Shown here one piece after another: positions 38,944-48,070 of a stretch of DNA of 64,000 bases; the stretch's first letter is position 1, and the number at the start of each line of letters is the position of its first letter. The DNA is from Campylobacter taeniopygiae (lineage in GTDB: Bacteria; Campylobacterota; Campylobacteria; Campylobacterales; Campylobacteraceae): assembly GCF_005406225.1 (NCBI RefSeq), contig NZ_NXLY01000001.1:1-64000 (forward strand), written 5' to 3'. Position numbers and translations under genes: made by a program. The notes under the pieces were generated by a model. That model did not search any database, was not told the origin of the DNA, and saw only the letters and a program-made list of their open reading frames with translations.

Positions 38944-41049
38944 TTAAAATTTCTTTTTATTTACATCTTCTAAAATAGCACTAGCAATATGATTAACCTT
39001 GCTTGTAATTTGATTGGTTGCATTGGCAATTTCAGCGTTTTCTTTTGTAGCAGCTTCAAGTTGCATAATAGTATCATTAATTTGAGTGATTCCAAGGGTT
39101 TGCTCTTTTACGGACTCTGCAACTTCATTGATATTTTGCACTAATATATTAATATTTGCTTCAATTTCACTCAACGATTTTCCAGTTCTTTCAGCAAGCT
39201 GTCTTACTTCATCAGCTACAACAGCAAATCCGCGTCCATGTTCTCCTGCACGTGCAGCTTCTATAGCTGCATTAAGCGCTAAAAGATTAGTTTGCTCTGC
39301 GATGTCTTTAATAACACTCGCTATATTTCTAATATCATTAACTTGACTTGTGACCTCTAAAGTTCTACCATTAATATTTTGCATAGAATGGCTTATTTGC
39401 TCTATAGTAGTAGCACTTTGTTCAAGTGATTGCGCTTGAGTATCTGAACTCTCTGTTAATTTTTGCATTGAAGCTTTTAATTCTTCAGATTGAGAGGCCA
39501 ATTCTTTAGAAAATTGAGAAGAAGTTATAAGCATTTTTCTAATTTCTTCACCTAAGATATTTGTTGTAAGCTCAACTTGTCCTTGGGCATTATCAACCGA
39601 AATGCTAAAATCAAGCGCCTTATAGCTGTCAAAGACTTTATTGATTTTATTCATATCAGAACCAATTTTATTTTGCAATACATCAAGCATTCTATTTAAA
39701 ACATTTTTAAGCTCTATAAGTTGAGGGTTGATAGGAACTTTGGAAATTCTTGTTCTAAAATTTCCTCCTTCGATTTCTTTTACTGTTTGCACTGACTCAT
39801 CAACCGCTTCTTGATCTTGCTTTAATGAAACACGAGTTTTTTCAATATTTTCATTTATCATTCTTCCCATAGAACCGAGTTCATCATTAGCGTAAATTTC
39901 TATAGGCTTAAGCTCTATCTTTTCATAATTTAAAAATTTAAAGAATGATTCTAGAGATTTTAAAATAATTGGAAGTCTTATTCCAACAATTCTTCTAACG
40001 CAGTAATAAACCACAGCTAAAACTACCAGAACAAAAGCTACAGAAGCTCCAATAATAAGCATTTGAAGTTTTCTTAAAGGTGCAAAAATAGACTCTTTTG
40101 GCGCTGTTACCATGATACTCCAAGTAGAATCTCCAGCCTTAAAACTGCTCAAACTTGCGTAAGAATCATCATTCGTTGAAGCAACGTAATTAAAAATTCC
40201 ATTTTTTCCTTCAGATAAAGCCCTATAAACTTCTTCTGTTTGCTCTCCTCTGTTATTAACCTTCATAAGATTTTGAAGGATTAAATTTTTATTAGGATGT
40301 ACAGCTATATAACCTTGAGAATTTAATAAAACATTTAATTGTCCATTGAAAAGAAATGATTTTTTATCGAGTAAATAATTTGCGATATTTTCAAAATCCA
40401 AAACTAAACCTACAACGCCCACAAGTTTATTTTTTTTGCCAAAAATTGGCATAGCTAAATTCATACCATTAAATGCTTTACCGCTTAAATTCATTTTTAT
40501 AGCTTGACCGATATAAATTTGATCTTCTCCGTATTTAGCATTTTTTATAATATCTTGCACCACGGAAAAATTTACAATATCATCTACAGATTGTAAAACT
40601 TCAATTCCACCACGTTTTTTAATATCTTCATCTGTATATAAAATAACAAAATTACCATTTTTGGTATTAAAAAATTTACTCTCATCTTTAAAGTATGCTG
40701 GTGGATCTAACAAATAAAGATAAGTATAACTTGCATAAGCACTATTATCAAAAAGATTGATAAGAACGTTTGTGATACTATCAATATCCCAATCATCTTT
40801 ATCAGTTGATTTAAACATATCTGTTAATGTATAAGCTTCACTTTTATTTAAAGCTATCATTTCATTAAAGATACCTTGAGTATGAGTGGCATACTCTTTA
40901 GAAGTTGCAGAAATAATACTTTCGGTGTTTTTAGCGATATTTTGACTCACTTGATCTGTAATTAAAAAAATTAAAAATACCAAACCCAATATTACAACAA
41001 TTGCAACCGATAAAATAAGTTTTGAAGCAATATTTAAAGACTTAAACAT
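38944..41049 (-). CDS. methyl-accepting chemotaxis receptor, Tlp1-like
   Basis: 701 residues: N-terminal membrane helix (12-30), a large periplasmic dCache-type sensing domain (about 40-325), second helix (333-352, [18 protein letters not shown]), a HAMP-like region, and a signalling domain whose tip reads [40 protein letters not shown]. By place and size it matches Cj1506c (Tlp1/CcaA), described in C. jejuni as an aspartate receptor. Ligand identity here is inferred. The C-terminus DVNKKKF lacks a CheR/B-tethering pentapeptide. Confidence 0.9.
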   Translation of the reverse strand: MFKSLNIASKLILSVAIVVILGLVFLIFLITDQVSQNIAKNTESIISATSKEYATHTQGIFNEMIALNKSEAYTLTDMFKSTDKDDWDIDSITNVLINLFDNSAYASYTYLYLLDPPAYFKDESKFFNTKNGNFVILYTDEDIKKRGGIEVLQSVDDIVNFSVVQDIIKNAKYGEDQIYIGQAIKMNLSGKAFNGMNLAMPIFGKKNKLVGVVGLVLDFENIANYLLDKKSFLFNGQLNVLLNSQGYIAVHPNKNLILQNLMKVNNRGEQTEEVYRALSEGKNGIFNYVASTNDDSYASLSSFKAGDSTWSIMVTAPKESIFAPLRKLQMLIIGASVAFVLVVLAVVYYCVRRIVGIRLPIILKSLESFFKFLNYEKIELKPIEIYANDELGSMGRMINENIEKTRVSLKQDQEAVDESVQTVKEIEGGNFRTRISKVPINPQLIELKNVLNRMLDVLQNKIGSDMNKINKVFDSYKALDFSISVDNAQGQVELTTNILGEEIRKMLITSSQFSKELASQSEELKASMQKLTESSDTQAQSLEQSATTIEQISHSMQNINGRTLEVTSQVNDIRNIASVIKDIAEQTNLLALNAAIEAARAGEHGRGFAVVADEVRQLAERTGKSLSEIEANINILVQNINEVAESVKEQTLGITQINDTIMQLEAATKENAEIANATNQITSKVNHIASAILEDVNKKKF

Positions 41050-41131
41050 TTGATTTATAACCTCTTAATACATTTAAAAATAATCAAAATTATATTATTT
41101 TTTATAACAAAATAAGCTTAAAAGAAAAAAA

Positions 41132-41863
41132 TTAATTTTTTTTATGTTTTAAAAATAATTCCTTAAAACGTTTATTAGCGTATTCTTCTATATCTTTTTG
41201 CAAAATAGCAAAATTCTCCATCAATTCTATAGCCCTAGGAGTTAATTTTGTCCCTGATTCTTTTGATCTTCCTTGTCTTGTGCTTACTAAAATTTCTTGA
41301 GAATTTTTTTGCAAAACCTGTAAGTGCATCCATGCTTTTTTGTAATTTATCCCCATTAATTTAGAAGCATGCAATAAACTTCCCGTTTGCCCTATTAGCT
41401 CCAAAAGTTCAGTTTTTCCTTTACCAAAAAGCAAGTCCCCGTCTGAATTTTCAATCCAAGTTTTAGTTCTAATAACAAATTGCTTCCCTTTTTTCTCCTT
41501 AAAACAACCAAGTTTGCAATATTTCACATCAATTTTATATGCTTTTAAAGCCGAACGCATACTTTTTAAACCGCAACTTTTTTGGGCGATCTCTCTAGCT
41601 TCTTCACAAAAAATTCTTCTTTTATGATCAAGCTTAGGTTCTAATTCTTTTAAAACTTCAATTTTTCCTTTTTCAAAATCCAAATGCCCAAATTGACCCA
41701 ATTCACAATTATCAATTCTGATATTATTTTCATTAGCAAGCTTACCTATTTCTTCAATATTTTTTGAAAATTTTTTCGCTATTTTAAAAGCTGTTCCGCA
41801 ATCTAATTTTTCATTGCTATTTAGCATTTCTTTCATATAAGAGAGTATTTTTTTATCATCCAT
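41132..41863 (-). CDS. modE: ModE-family molybdate-responsive regulator
   Basis: 243 residues from the ATG at 41863 (MDDKKILSYMKEML), which overlaps the fdhD stop by 8 bases. The C-terminal part (about 135-243) is the ModE LysR-like winged helix (LLELIGQTGSLLHASKLMGINYKKAWMHLQVL; GGRS-like GRSKESGTKLTPRAIEL). The N-terminal part holds two similar units (NNIRIDNCELGQFG and YKIDVKYCKLGCFK) in place of the usual C-terminal TOBE/Mop molybdate-binding pair. So the metal-sensing part is atypical, as is known for Campylobacter ModE. It probably controls molybdate uptake. Confidence 0.8.
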   Translation of the reverse strand: MDDKKILSYMKEMLNSNEKLDCGTAFKIAKKFSKNIEEIGKLANENNIRIDNCELGQFGHLDFEKGKIEVLKELEPKLDHKRRIFCEEAREIAQKSCGLKSMRSALKAYKIDVKYCKLGCFKEKKGKQFVIRTKTWIENSDGDLLFGKGKTELLELIGQTGSLLHASKLMGINYKKAWMHLQVLQKNSQEILVSTRQGRSKESGTKLTPRAIELMENFAILQKDIEEYANKRFKELFLKHKKN

Positions 41864-42638
41864 GAATTCGAAAATCTCCGCTATAAATATTGATCTTATC
41901 TTCCCTTGCAAAACCACAAAGACTTAAGTCAAACTTTCTTGCTATCATCACACCCAAGCAAGTAGGAGCCGTTCTTGAAACCAAAATTGGCACTCTATGC
42001 ATAATCGTTTTAGCAACCATTTCAGAACTTAAACGACCGCTTACCATTAAAAAACACTGATCAAGTTTAACTCCGGCTAATCTTGCCTTTCCTAAAGCCT
42101 TATCTATAGTATTATGTTGAGCAATATCTTCTCCGATAAAAAACGTTTTTTCATCAAAAAAAAGCTTAGCTGTATGCACACACCCTGTTTTTTCATATAA
42201 ATCACATTGAGTATAAAATTGACTCATTTGTTTTAGGATATAATCCTTGCTAAATCGAGCTTTAGAAGATATTTTCATGGCTTCAATATTTTCTATATCA
42301 ATATTAGCCGTGTGTGCTCTCCCACAACCACTGATCACAACTCCTTGAGCATTGAGTTTAGCAAGATTTTCTTGATCGATATTTGCTTCAATATGCACAC
42401 TCATGCCATCATCTTTACTTTCAATTTTTTGGATATCTTCCACTCTAGCGATGATATTTTCACTCATCAAATACCCAACCGCTAAGGCTTGTTCATCAAC
42501 CGGAGTTGCCATTAAAGCACCGATTCTTTCACCGTTGATAAAAATTTCAAGTTTAATCTCACGTACTAAAGTATCATCGCAAGTAAAAGCTTCATCGCCT
42601 TTGTATTTTAAAATTTGAGTTGTAAATAAAGGTTCCAT
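41856..42638 (-). CDS. fdhD: formate dehydrogenase sulfurtransferase FdhD
   Basis: 260 residues. FdhD moves sulfur onto the molybdenum cofactor so that FdhA is active. The signature VVISGCGRAHTANID near 105 carries the conserved Cys; only one Cys is present in this loop. FIGEDIAQHNTIDKALGKA near 175 and LMVSGRLSSEMVAKTIMHRVPILVSRTAPT near 200-230 are typical. It runs divergently from the autotransporter and overlaps modE. In C. jejuni it is next to fdhC; here about 3.9 kb separates them. Confidence 0.93.
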   Translation of the reverse strand: MEPLFTTQILKYKGDEAFTCDDTLVREIKLEIFINGERIGALMATPVDEQALAVGYLMSENIIARVEDIQKIESKDDGMSVHIEANIDQENLAKLNAQGVVISGCGRAHTANIDIENIEAMKISSKARFSKDYILKQMSQFYTQCDLYEKTGCVHTAKLFFDEKTFFIGEDIAQHNTIDKALGKARLAGVKLDQCFLMVSGRLSSEMVAKTIMHRVPILVSRTAPTCLGVMIARKFDLSLCGFAREDKINIYSGDFRIHG

Positions 42639-42669
42639 CAGGTATCTCTTGAAAAAATAAACTGCAAAT

Positions 42670-42675
42670 ATTATA
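42670..42675 (-). promoter_or_regulatory. extended -10 box of the fdhD promoter
   Basis: TGATATAAT on the minus strand (extended -10), 32 bases before the fdhD ATG. The poly-G/C tract at 42718-42726 lies some 45 bases further upstream, so slippage there could in principle also touch this promoter. Confidence 0.6.
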
Positions 42676-42717
42676 TCAAAAAAGTAAATATTTTCTAATA
42701 ATTAAGCTTAAATTTAT

Positions 42718-42732
42718 GGGGGGGGGTATAAT
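42718..42732 (+). promoter_or_regulatory. G9 tract fused to the -10 box of the autotransporter promoter
   Basis: Nine G (42718-42726) directly followed by TATAAT (42727-42732), 40 bases before the ATG. The tract fills the 3' part of the -35/-10 spacer, so slipped-strand changes would alter promoter spacing. SD AAGGAG precedes the ATG at normal distance. Confidence 0.8.
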
Positions 42733-42772
42733 GCATTTTTTATTTTTATATTATTAAAATAAGGAGTCGTTT

Positions 42773-45025
42773 ATGGCAAAAAAGAGTAAAATTTTACTCA
42801 GTATAGGTGTAGCTACTTTGCTTTATTCTAGTGGTTTCTCGAAGGAAATAACCATTAACTCATCAAATGATTTTAAAAATTGTTTCACGTTTGATAAAAA
42901 TAGCAACAGTGTTTATTTACAAGATTCTTACAAAAATCAGGATTTAACTTTTAAATTTAACAAAGATCTTGGTTTGCCAGATGATTGGCCGGAACAAAAA
43001 GATGAAACCCCTAATCTTAATATCGATCTAGGAGATCATACCCTATCCTTTACACAAGATAATTCCAACAAACCCACTTATGTGACTAATTTCAATCTAA
43101 GTGCTAAAGATATCAAAACACAAAATATTATCCTACAAGCTTTCAAACCTTCGACCATCAATGGAAATTTAGAGATGGAAGGAAAAAGAAAAGTAACAGG
43201 AGAAGAAGGTGGCTCAATGATCTTGCTTTTTAATGATGACGGATCAGGTGATATAGCTTATAATGGCGGCTTAAATATCAATGGAAATCTTACAGCTAAC
43301 TCAACAGTGTTTGCAACTTATGGTAATTTTGTCAAAGTAAAAGGTAATGCCAATATTTCAGATTCGGATTTTAAACTTGTAAAACGTTCTTATACCGATT
43401 TGGAAGCACACGATGTTGTAGTAATTCAAGCTAAAAATTTTAATAAAGATATTTTAGAAAAAAGCAATTTCGCAAGTGCATGGCTTTTAAAATTTATAAA
43501 TGATTATGTTCCAAATGCAAATTTTATATCACAAGATTCTTTAGAATCTGGATATGTTATAGATGTTTCAGATAGTGACAATTTTGATCCTTTGGTGAAT
43601 TATAAATTAAGCATTAAAGATTGTAGTGGAAATCAATGTTTAGTTATCAATGGGGGTGCAACCGATGCTGCTAAAGATAAACTCACTCAATTAAAAGTAG
43701 ATGTAGCTATGATTAATACATTGCTAAAAGAAACATTCAATGATGATGAATCACAAAAAGAAGAATGGGAAAAGGCTAAAGCTGAACTAACAAAACAAAA
43801 ACAAGAAATTCAAAAACTCATCAGCGAAGCACAAAGCAATGGTGGCAAAATAGACGATAGCAAGTATCTTGATCTTGTAGCACCTAATCTAAATTCTAAT
43901 GATAAAGCTTCTATTTTAGCCCTTCGATCTATCACAGATCAATTAGGAAGTATAGGTGCTGACTTAGCAAGCAGAGAAGGTGTAAAACTCGCTCTTAATA
44001 TCAAAAAAGATACTGATGACACAGGCAAATCTGTCTCTAACTTAAACTCAAGTTCAAGTTCTGTAAATACAACTATGAATGTAGCTAATGACGTTTCAAT
44101 AGGTCAAAGAGTAGCTATACTAAATAACCCTTTTGGAAACTATGCGTCTAAAATGAGTGGGCTTAAATTTGCTGCTTTAGAAAGCGATATGAGACCAAGT
44201 TATGTAAATGATTATACTCAAAGTGTTTGGGCTAATGCTTTTGGTGGTGCAAATATCATCGATGGAGATAGTGGTGCAATGTATGGTGCAACCATAGGTT
44301 TAGACAAACAAGCAAATGATCACGTTTTATTAGGTGCATATTTTACCTATGCAAATGCTAAGATTAAAGACAATACTTTAGAACAAAAAAGTGATAATTT
44401 TCAATTAGGACTTTATTCAAGTATCAACATAGCTCCGCAATGGGAAATTAATCTAAAAGCTTACGCTCAAATTTCTCCAACAGATCAAGATCATGTACAA
44501 GTAGATGGTGCTTATAATTCAAGTTATATGAGTAAATTCTTAGGTCTTAGTGCCAATGCTGGTCGTGTGTTTGATTTTAGTGATAACACTTTCTTTGTTA
44601 AGCCATTTGCTGGAGTAAATTATTACTTAAGTTACACCCCATCTCATAGAGAAAATGGTGCTATTGCTAAGGATATTGATTCTATGAGAAATAATTCTGC
44701 AAGTCTTGAAATAGGAGCAGAATTTAGAAAATATATCAATGAAAAATCCTATATTTTTGCCACTCCGAAAATTGAACAATTTATTATCAATAGTGGAGAT
44801 GACTACATAGCCAATTTATCTATAAACAATGCTTTTTTCACTAGCGTTGAAGCAAACAATAAGAAAAAAACTTATGGGCAAGTCATTGTGGGTGGAAATA
44901 TAGATTTTACCGAACAATTAAGCATGAATGTTGGCTTAGGTGCTAAGCAAATTTTAGCTGGTAAAGTTGATAATAAAAATGAAACTTATTTAAGTGGTCA
45001 AATAGGACTAAAATATAAGTTTTAA
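42773..45025 (+). CDS. autotransporter (type V) with beta-barrel domain, Cap-like
   Basis: 750 residues. Signal peptide (about 1-23, ending SGFS), a passenger of about 450 residues with beta-rich repeats (LNIDLGDHTLSFTQ, GGLNINGNLTANST), then a helical, coiled-coil stretch (about 320-380, LTKQKQEIQKLISEAQ), an alpha-helical linker and a C-terminal autotransporter barrel from about 480 (VWANAFGGANIIDGDSGAMYG) to the last residue Phe (GLKYKF). It resembles the Campylobacter CapA/CapC adhesin family; I cannot say which member. It is transcribed opposite to all neighbouring fdh genes and has a phase-variable type promoter. Confidence 0.9.
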   Translation: MAKKSKILLSIGVATLLYSSGFSKEITINSSNDFKNCFTFDKNSNSVYLQDSYKNQDLTFKFNKDLGLPDDWPEQKDETPNLNIDLGDHTLSFTQDNSNKPTYVTNFNLSAKDIKTQNIILQAFKPSTINGNLEMEGKRKVTGEEGGSMILLFNDDGSGDIAYNGGLNINGNLTANSTVFATYGNFVKVKGNANISDSDFKLVKRSYTDLEAHDVVVIQAKNFNKDILEKSNFASAWLLKFINDYVPNANFISQDSLESGYVIDVSDSDNFDPLVNYKLSIKDCSGNQCLVINGGATDAAKDKLTQLKVDVAMINTLLKETFNDDESQKEEWEKAKAELTKQKQEIQKLISEAQSNGGKIDDSKYLDLVAPNLNSNDKASILALRSITDQLGSIGADLASREGVKLALNIKKDTDDTGKSVSNLNSSSSSVNTTMNVANDVSIGQRVAILNNPFGNYASKMSGLKFAALESDMRPSYVNDYTQSVWANAFGGANIIDGDSGAMYGATIGLDKQANDHVLLGAYFTYANAKIKDNTLEQKSDNFQLGLYSSINIAPQWEINLKAYAQISPTDQDHVQVDGAYNSSYMSKFLGLSANAGRVFDFSDNTFFVKPFAGVNYYLSYTPSHRENGAIAKDIDSMRNNSASLEIGAEFRKYINEKSYIFATPKIEQFIINSGDDYIANLSINNAFFTSVEANNKKKTYGQVIVGGNIDFTEQLSMNVGLGAKQILAGKVDNKNETYLSGQIGLKYKF

Positions 45026-45049
45026 TTTTATAAATGAATATAAAATTTC

Positions 45050-45077
45050 TTTTATAGGGCTTAATAAGCCCTATAAA
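45050..45077. terminator. hairpin after the autotransporter
   Basis: TTTTATAGGGC and GCCCTATAAAA form an 11-bp perfect stem around TTAATAA, starting 25 bases after the autotransporter stop. The 3' side is A-rich rather than a clean T run, so it may act as a processing or bidirectional terminator. Confidence 0.6.
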
Positions 45078-45738
45078 ATAAGCTCCAACTGATTAATTAT
45101 TTAACATTTTTATTATATAAAACCTATCTTGGTTATCAAATTAATAAGTAAAATTATAAAACATTGCATAATAAAAAATCGAATTATCTAATTTTTACAA
45201 AATTAGAACAAAAATTTATTATTATCTCTTGCAAATTAAAAAGATAACAGGTAAAAAAATTAAAAATGTATAATTATAAACAAAGATATTTTATCAAAGT
45301 TTTTAATAAATAATTTAGCCAAATACTTAATTAAGAGCTTAAGCTATATACTTCCCTATAAACGAATTCTGCATCAAAAATCGACAAGATAACCGATTTA
45401 ATCTTAAGACTTTGAAAGAAAATAATTTTACAAGGTATAAACAATAAGCTTTTAAAACTCATAAAGTAATAAAATTTGATCAGTTTGAGAATATAATTTA
45501 ATAAAAACCATAAGTGTGAAAAAAGATATCAAAGAGCTAAAAAATATCTTAATTGTTTTAAAAACAAAACCAAGAATGTTAGAAAAAGAACAAAAATAAT
45601 ATAAATACAGAAAATTATGGTTACAAAAGAAAAACACTTACTCTCTAATCAACCACGCTAACTAAGATACTTTTTTATAAAAAAAGAGTGTTATCCGAGT
45701 ATAAAAGCAGAACAAAGATCACCGTCTTTTATTAAAAA
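45078..45738. other. gene-poor AT-rich stretch
   Basis: No convincing gene. A 61-codon frame at 45452-45637 on the minus strand is low-complexity Phe/Leu from A/T-rich DNA. The plus strand around 45510-45640 reads as lysine-rich fragments (..VKKDIKELKNIL..) broken by stops, perhaps a gene remnant. No repeats or tRNA are evident. Confidence 0.5.
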
Positions 45739-45954
45739 TTAAACATATATATCTAGAAACTGATCTTTTTTGCTAGTATCTGCATTTATGGAGTTGCTAT
45801 TGTCTTTATCTTTTAATTTTGCTTCCTCTTCCTTTTCAGCTTTAGCTTCTACTTTTGCTTTTTTTTCTTGAAATTTCAAAGCTGAAGTTATGCTAATTCT
45901 TTTACTTTCGAAATTTGTATCTACTATTCCTCTACAAGCTGTATCAAGTAGCAT
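45739..45954 (-). CDS. small charged hypothetical protein
   Basis: 71 residues from the ATG at 45954, which overlaps the TAA of the upstream gene (TAATG), arguing for coupling; the TTG at 45978 is a poorer choice. It is lysine/glutamate rich (EKKAKVEAKAEKEEEAKLKDKD), probably helical, with no signal peptide or known domain. It could also be a frame-shifted tail of the upstream small secreted protein. Confidence 0.45.
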   Translation of the reverse strand: MLLDTACRGIVDTNFESKRISITSALKFQEKKAKVEAKAEKEEEAKLKDKDNSNSINADTSKKDQFLDIYV

Positions 45955-46172
45955 TAGCAAGTTCCTAGATAATGACAATAGCCTTTTTGGAAAGCAAGTT
46001 GATAGATCTCTTTACTACTGCATTTACTAAAATCCATTCCATACTGATAAACTAGAACACAACCTTCGTAATGTGGTTGAACTATAGGCTGTTGAGATAC
46101 AGTAATTTTATATGCTGAAGCAACACTAGATAATGAAGCAATTAATGCTAAACCTAAGATAATTTTTTTCAT
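45954..46172 (-). CDS. small secreted Cys-containing protein
   Basis: 72 residues with a standard signal peptide (MKKIILGLALIASLSSVASA) and a mature part of about 52 residues with four Cys (YEGCVLVYQYG, SKCSSKE, GYCHYLGTC), suggesting disulfide bonds in the periplasm. SD AAAGGGCC-like sequence precedes the ATG. No family is recognised. It lies next to the autotransporter and inside the fdh region, so it may belong to the same inserted block. Confidence 0.7.
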   Translation of the reverse strand: MKKIILGLALIASLSSVASAYKITVSQQPIVQPHYEGCVLVYQYGMDFSKCSSKEIYQLAFQKGYCHYLGTC

Positions 46173-46535
46173 TTTAGGCCCTTTCTATGGTTAAAATTTT
46201 GATATATAAATAATTATAAAAAACAAAAAATTAATTTAATATTAAACAAGAAAAAAATCAAAAATTTAATCAAAGGTTGAGAAAAATTTACTCATATTGC
46301 TGAAACTTTTTCTAAAGATGGATACACTTTTAAATTTTTATAAACCTTTTTTAAGTCTTCCTTAATATTTTTGCAAATTGATTATTTCATCACACCTTTT
46401 TATAAGCTTATCTTGATAAGAAATGCAGAAATCGAGAGTCAAGAAAAATTCAGCAATTTATCTTGACTCAAAAATAATTTTAAAAATACTTTTTAATAAA
46501 AATTAAAAACAAATACTGATTATTTAAATTATCCA
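46173..46535. other. intergenic gap before fdhC end
   Basis: 363 bases without a gene. It contains the promoter region of the small secreted protein and an inverted repeat CTTATC/GATAAG near 46409-46422. Nothing else is supportable. Confidence 0.5.
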
Positions 46536-47432
46536 TTAGATTTTCTTTTTATCTTCAAGCTCTTTATACCAATAATGATGTAAAATATAAACCTCTTCTT
46601 CTTCTTTATAACCAGTGATCATAGAATGAATACTTCCTTTGATTGCAAAAACAGCCATATAAATATGCACTCCAAAAAATACCACACATACAATGCCTAA
46701 AATATTATGCACTATAGCAGAAATCCTTAAAAGTTCTATTTGAGTTAAACCTAAAAAATTTTGAATCACAACAGAGTCAAAATCTACAAAATACATAAAC
46801 AAACCCGTGACAATCATCAAAAAGCCTCCAAATACAGCAATATAATACCAAGTTTTTTGACCAAAATTAAACTTACCTGCAGGAATTGGCTTTTTAACTT
46901 TGCTTAAATAACCCCCAACAATCATAAGCCATTTAATATCATAGCTTGCAGGAAGCATTCTTCTAATCCAGCATAAAAACATAGGAATAATAGAAATGAT
47001 AAATAAAATCATCGCTAAAGCATGTAAATTTTTACAAATTCTAACAAAATTTCCGCCCCCAAAAGTAGATCCAAACATCATAATTAAACCCGTAGGGATT
47101 AAAATAATCCAAGAAAGAGCCGCAATAAAATGAAAAATTCTTTCAAATAAGCTAAAAGTGTAAATTTTCTTTCCATTATGAGAAAATTGCTTTGGCCCAA
47201 TCACCATATAATGCAAAGCAAAAGCACTCAAAGCAGCGATAATAGCGATTAGAGCAATCGTTGCAATATATTCTCCTTGCAAACTCGTCCAAAATTGACC
47301 AAAAGTATGATAATTTGGAATATTACTGATTCGATGATGATCCCATATTTGCGTATCTTGTCCCATTCTTTCTTCGCCATAAGCTAATAAATTTACAAAA
47401 CAAGAAAAAAGCAAGATAAACATTTTTTTCAT
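46536..47432 (-). CDS. fdhC: formate dehydrogenase cytochrome b subunit
   Basis: 298 residues from the ATG at 47432, which forms an ATGA overlap with the fdhB stop. Signal-like N-terminus (MKKMFILLFSCFVNLLAYG), then a FdnI-type membrane cytochrome b556 with about four spans and haem histidines in FSLFERIFHFIAALSW, ICKNLHALAMI and VHNILGIVCVVFFGVHIYMAVF. It passes formate electrons to menaquinone. The C-terminal tail is charged (EEEEVYILHHYWYKELEDKKK). Confidence 0.92.
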   Translation of the reverse strand: MKKMFILLFSCFVNLLAYGEERMGQDTQIWDHHRISNIPNYHTFGQFWTSLQGEYIATIALIAIIAALSAFALHYMVIGPKQFSHNGKKIYTFSLFERIFHFIAALSWIILIPTGLIMMFGSTFGGGNFVRICKNLHALAMILFIISIIPMFLCWIRRMLPASYDIKWLMIVGGYLSKVKKPIPAGKFNFGQKTWYYIAVFGGFLMIVTGLFMYFVDFDSVVIQNFLGLTQIELLRISAIVHNILGIVCVVFFGVHIYMAVFAIKGSIHSMITGYKEEEEVYILHHYWYKELEDKKKI

Positions 47433-48070
47433 AAACGTTCCTTTCCTATATAGGCGATCTTCCATTCTATACTTTCTTTAGGTGAAACAATGCCATAGTT
47501 TCTATTACTAAGTCTATTTTGATAAATTTCTTCGATTTTTGAACTTTCGCCCACCAATAAAGCCTTAGTTGAACACATAGCCGCACACACCGGTACTTTA
47601 CCTTCTGCGATACGATTTTGTCCATAAAGCTCTCTTTCTTTTTGTGAATTTGTTTCTTCAGGACCACCTGCACACATTGTACATTTATCCATAATGCCTT
47701 TATTGCCAAAAACACTATCTTTTGGAAACTGTGGAGCACCAAAAGGACAAGCATACAAGCAATAACCACAACCTATGCAAATTTCTTTATCATGCAAAAC
47801 AATACCATCGGCACGTATATAAAAACAATCCACAGGACAAACAATAGAGCAAGGCGCATCATCACAATGCATACATGAAATAGAAGTTGAAACTTCTTTT
47901 CCTTGTACGCCTTCATTAAGAGTAATCACGCGGCGACGACGGATATTAATAGGAAGTTCATGAGCCTCATCGCAAGCGACCGCACAACCATTACAATCAA
48001 TACAACGTTCATTATCGCAAAAGAATTTTAAACGATCTTTTTCTAAATTTATAAAATTTTCTTTACTCAT
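47429..48070 (-). CDS. fdhB: formate dehydrogenase iron-sulfur subunit
   Basis: 213 residues with four 4Fe-4S cluster motifs: CIDCNGCAVACDEAH (about 22), CMHCDDAPCSIVCPVDC (about 65), CIGCGYCLYACPFGAP (about 97) and CTMCAGGPEE..CAAMC (about 130-165). It moves electrons from FdhA to FdhC at the periplasmic side. Overlaps both neighbours by 4 bases. No Tat signal of its own; it is presumably exported with FdhA. Confidence 0.95.
   Translation of the reverse strand: MSKENFINLEKDRLKFFCDNERCIDCNGCAVACDEAHELPINIRRRRVITLNEGVQGKEVSTSISCMHCDDAPCSIVCPVDCFYIRADGIVLHDKEICIGCGYCLYACPFGAPQFPKDSVFGNKGIMDKCTMCAGGPEETNSQKERELYGQNRIAEGKVPVCAAMCSTKALLVGESSKIEEIYQNRLSNRNYGIVSPKESIEWKIAYIGKERL

Noticed and set aside
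45452-45637. 61-codon minus-strand frame rich in Phe, Leu and Tyr
   Set aside because: Composition is what A/T-rich DNA gives by chance; no SD, no neighbours coupled to it.
47467-47769. 100-codon minus-strand frame inside fdhB
   Set aside because: Shadow of fdhB in another frame; fdhB has all iron-sulfur motifs.
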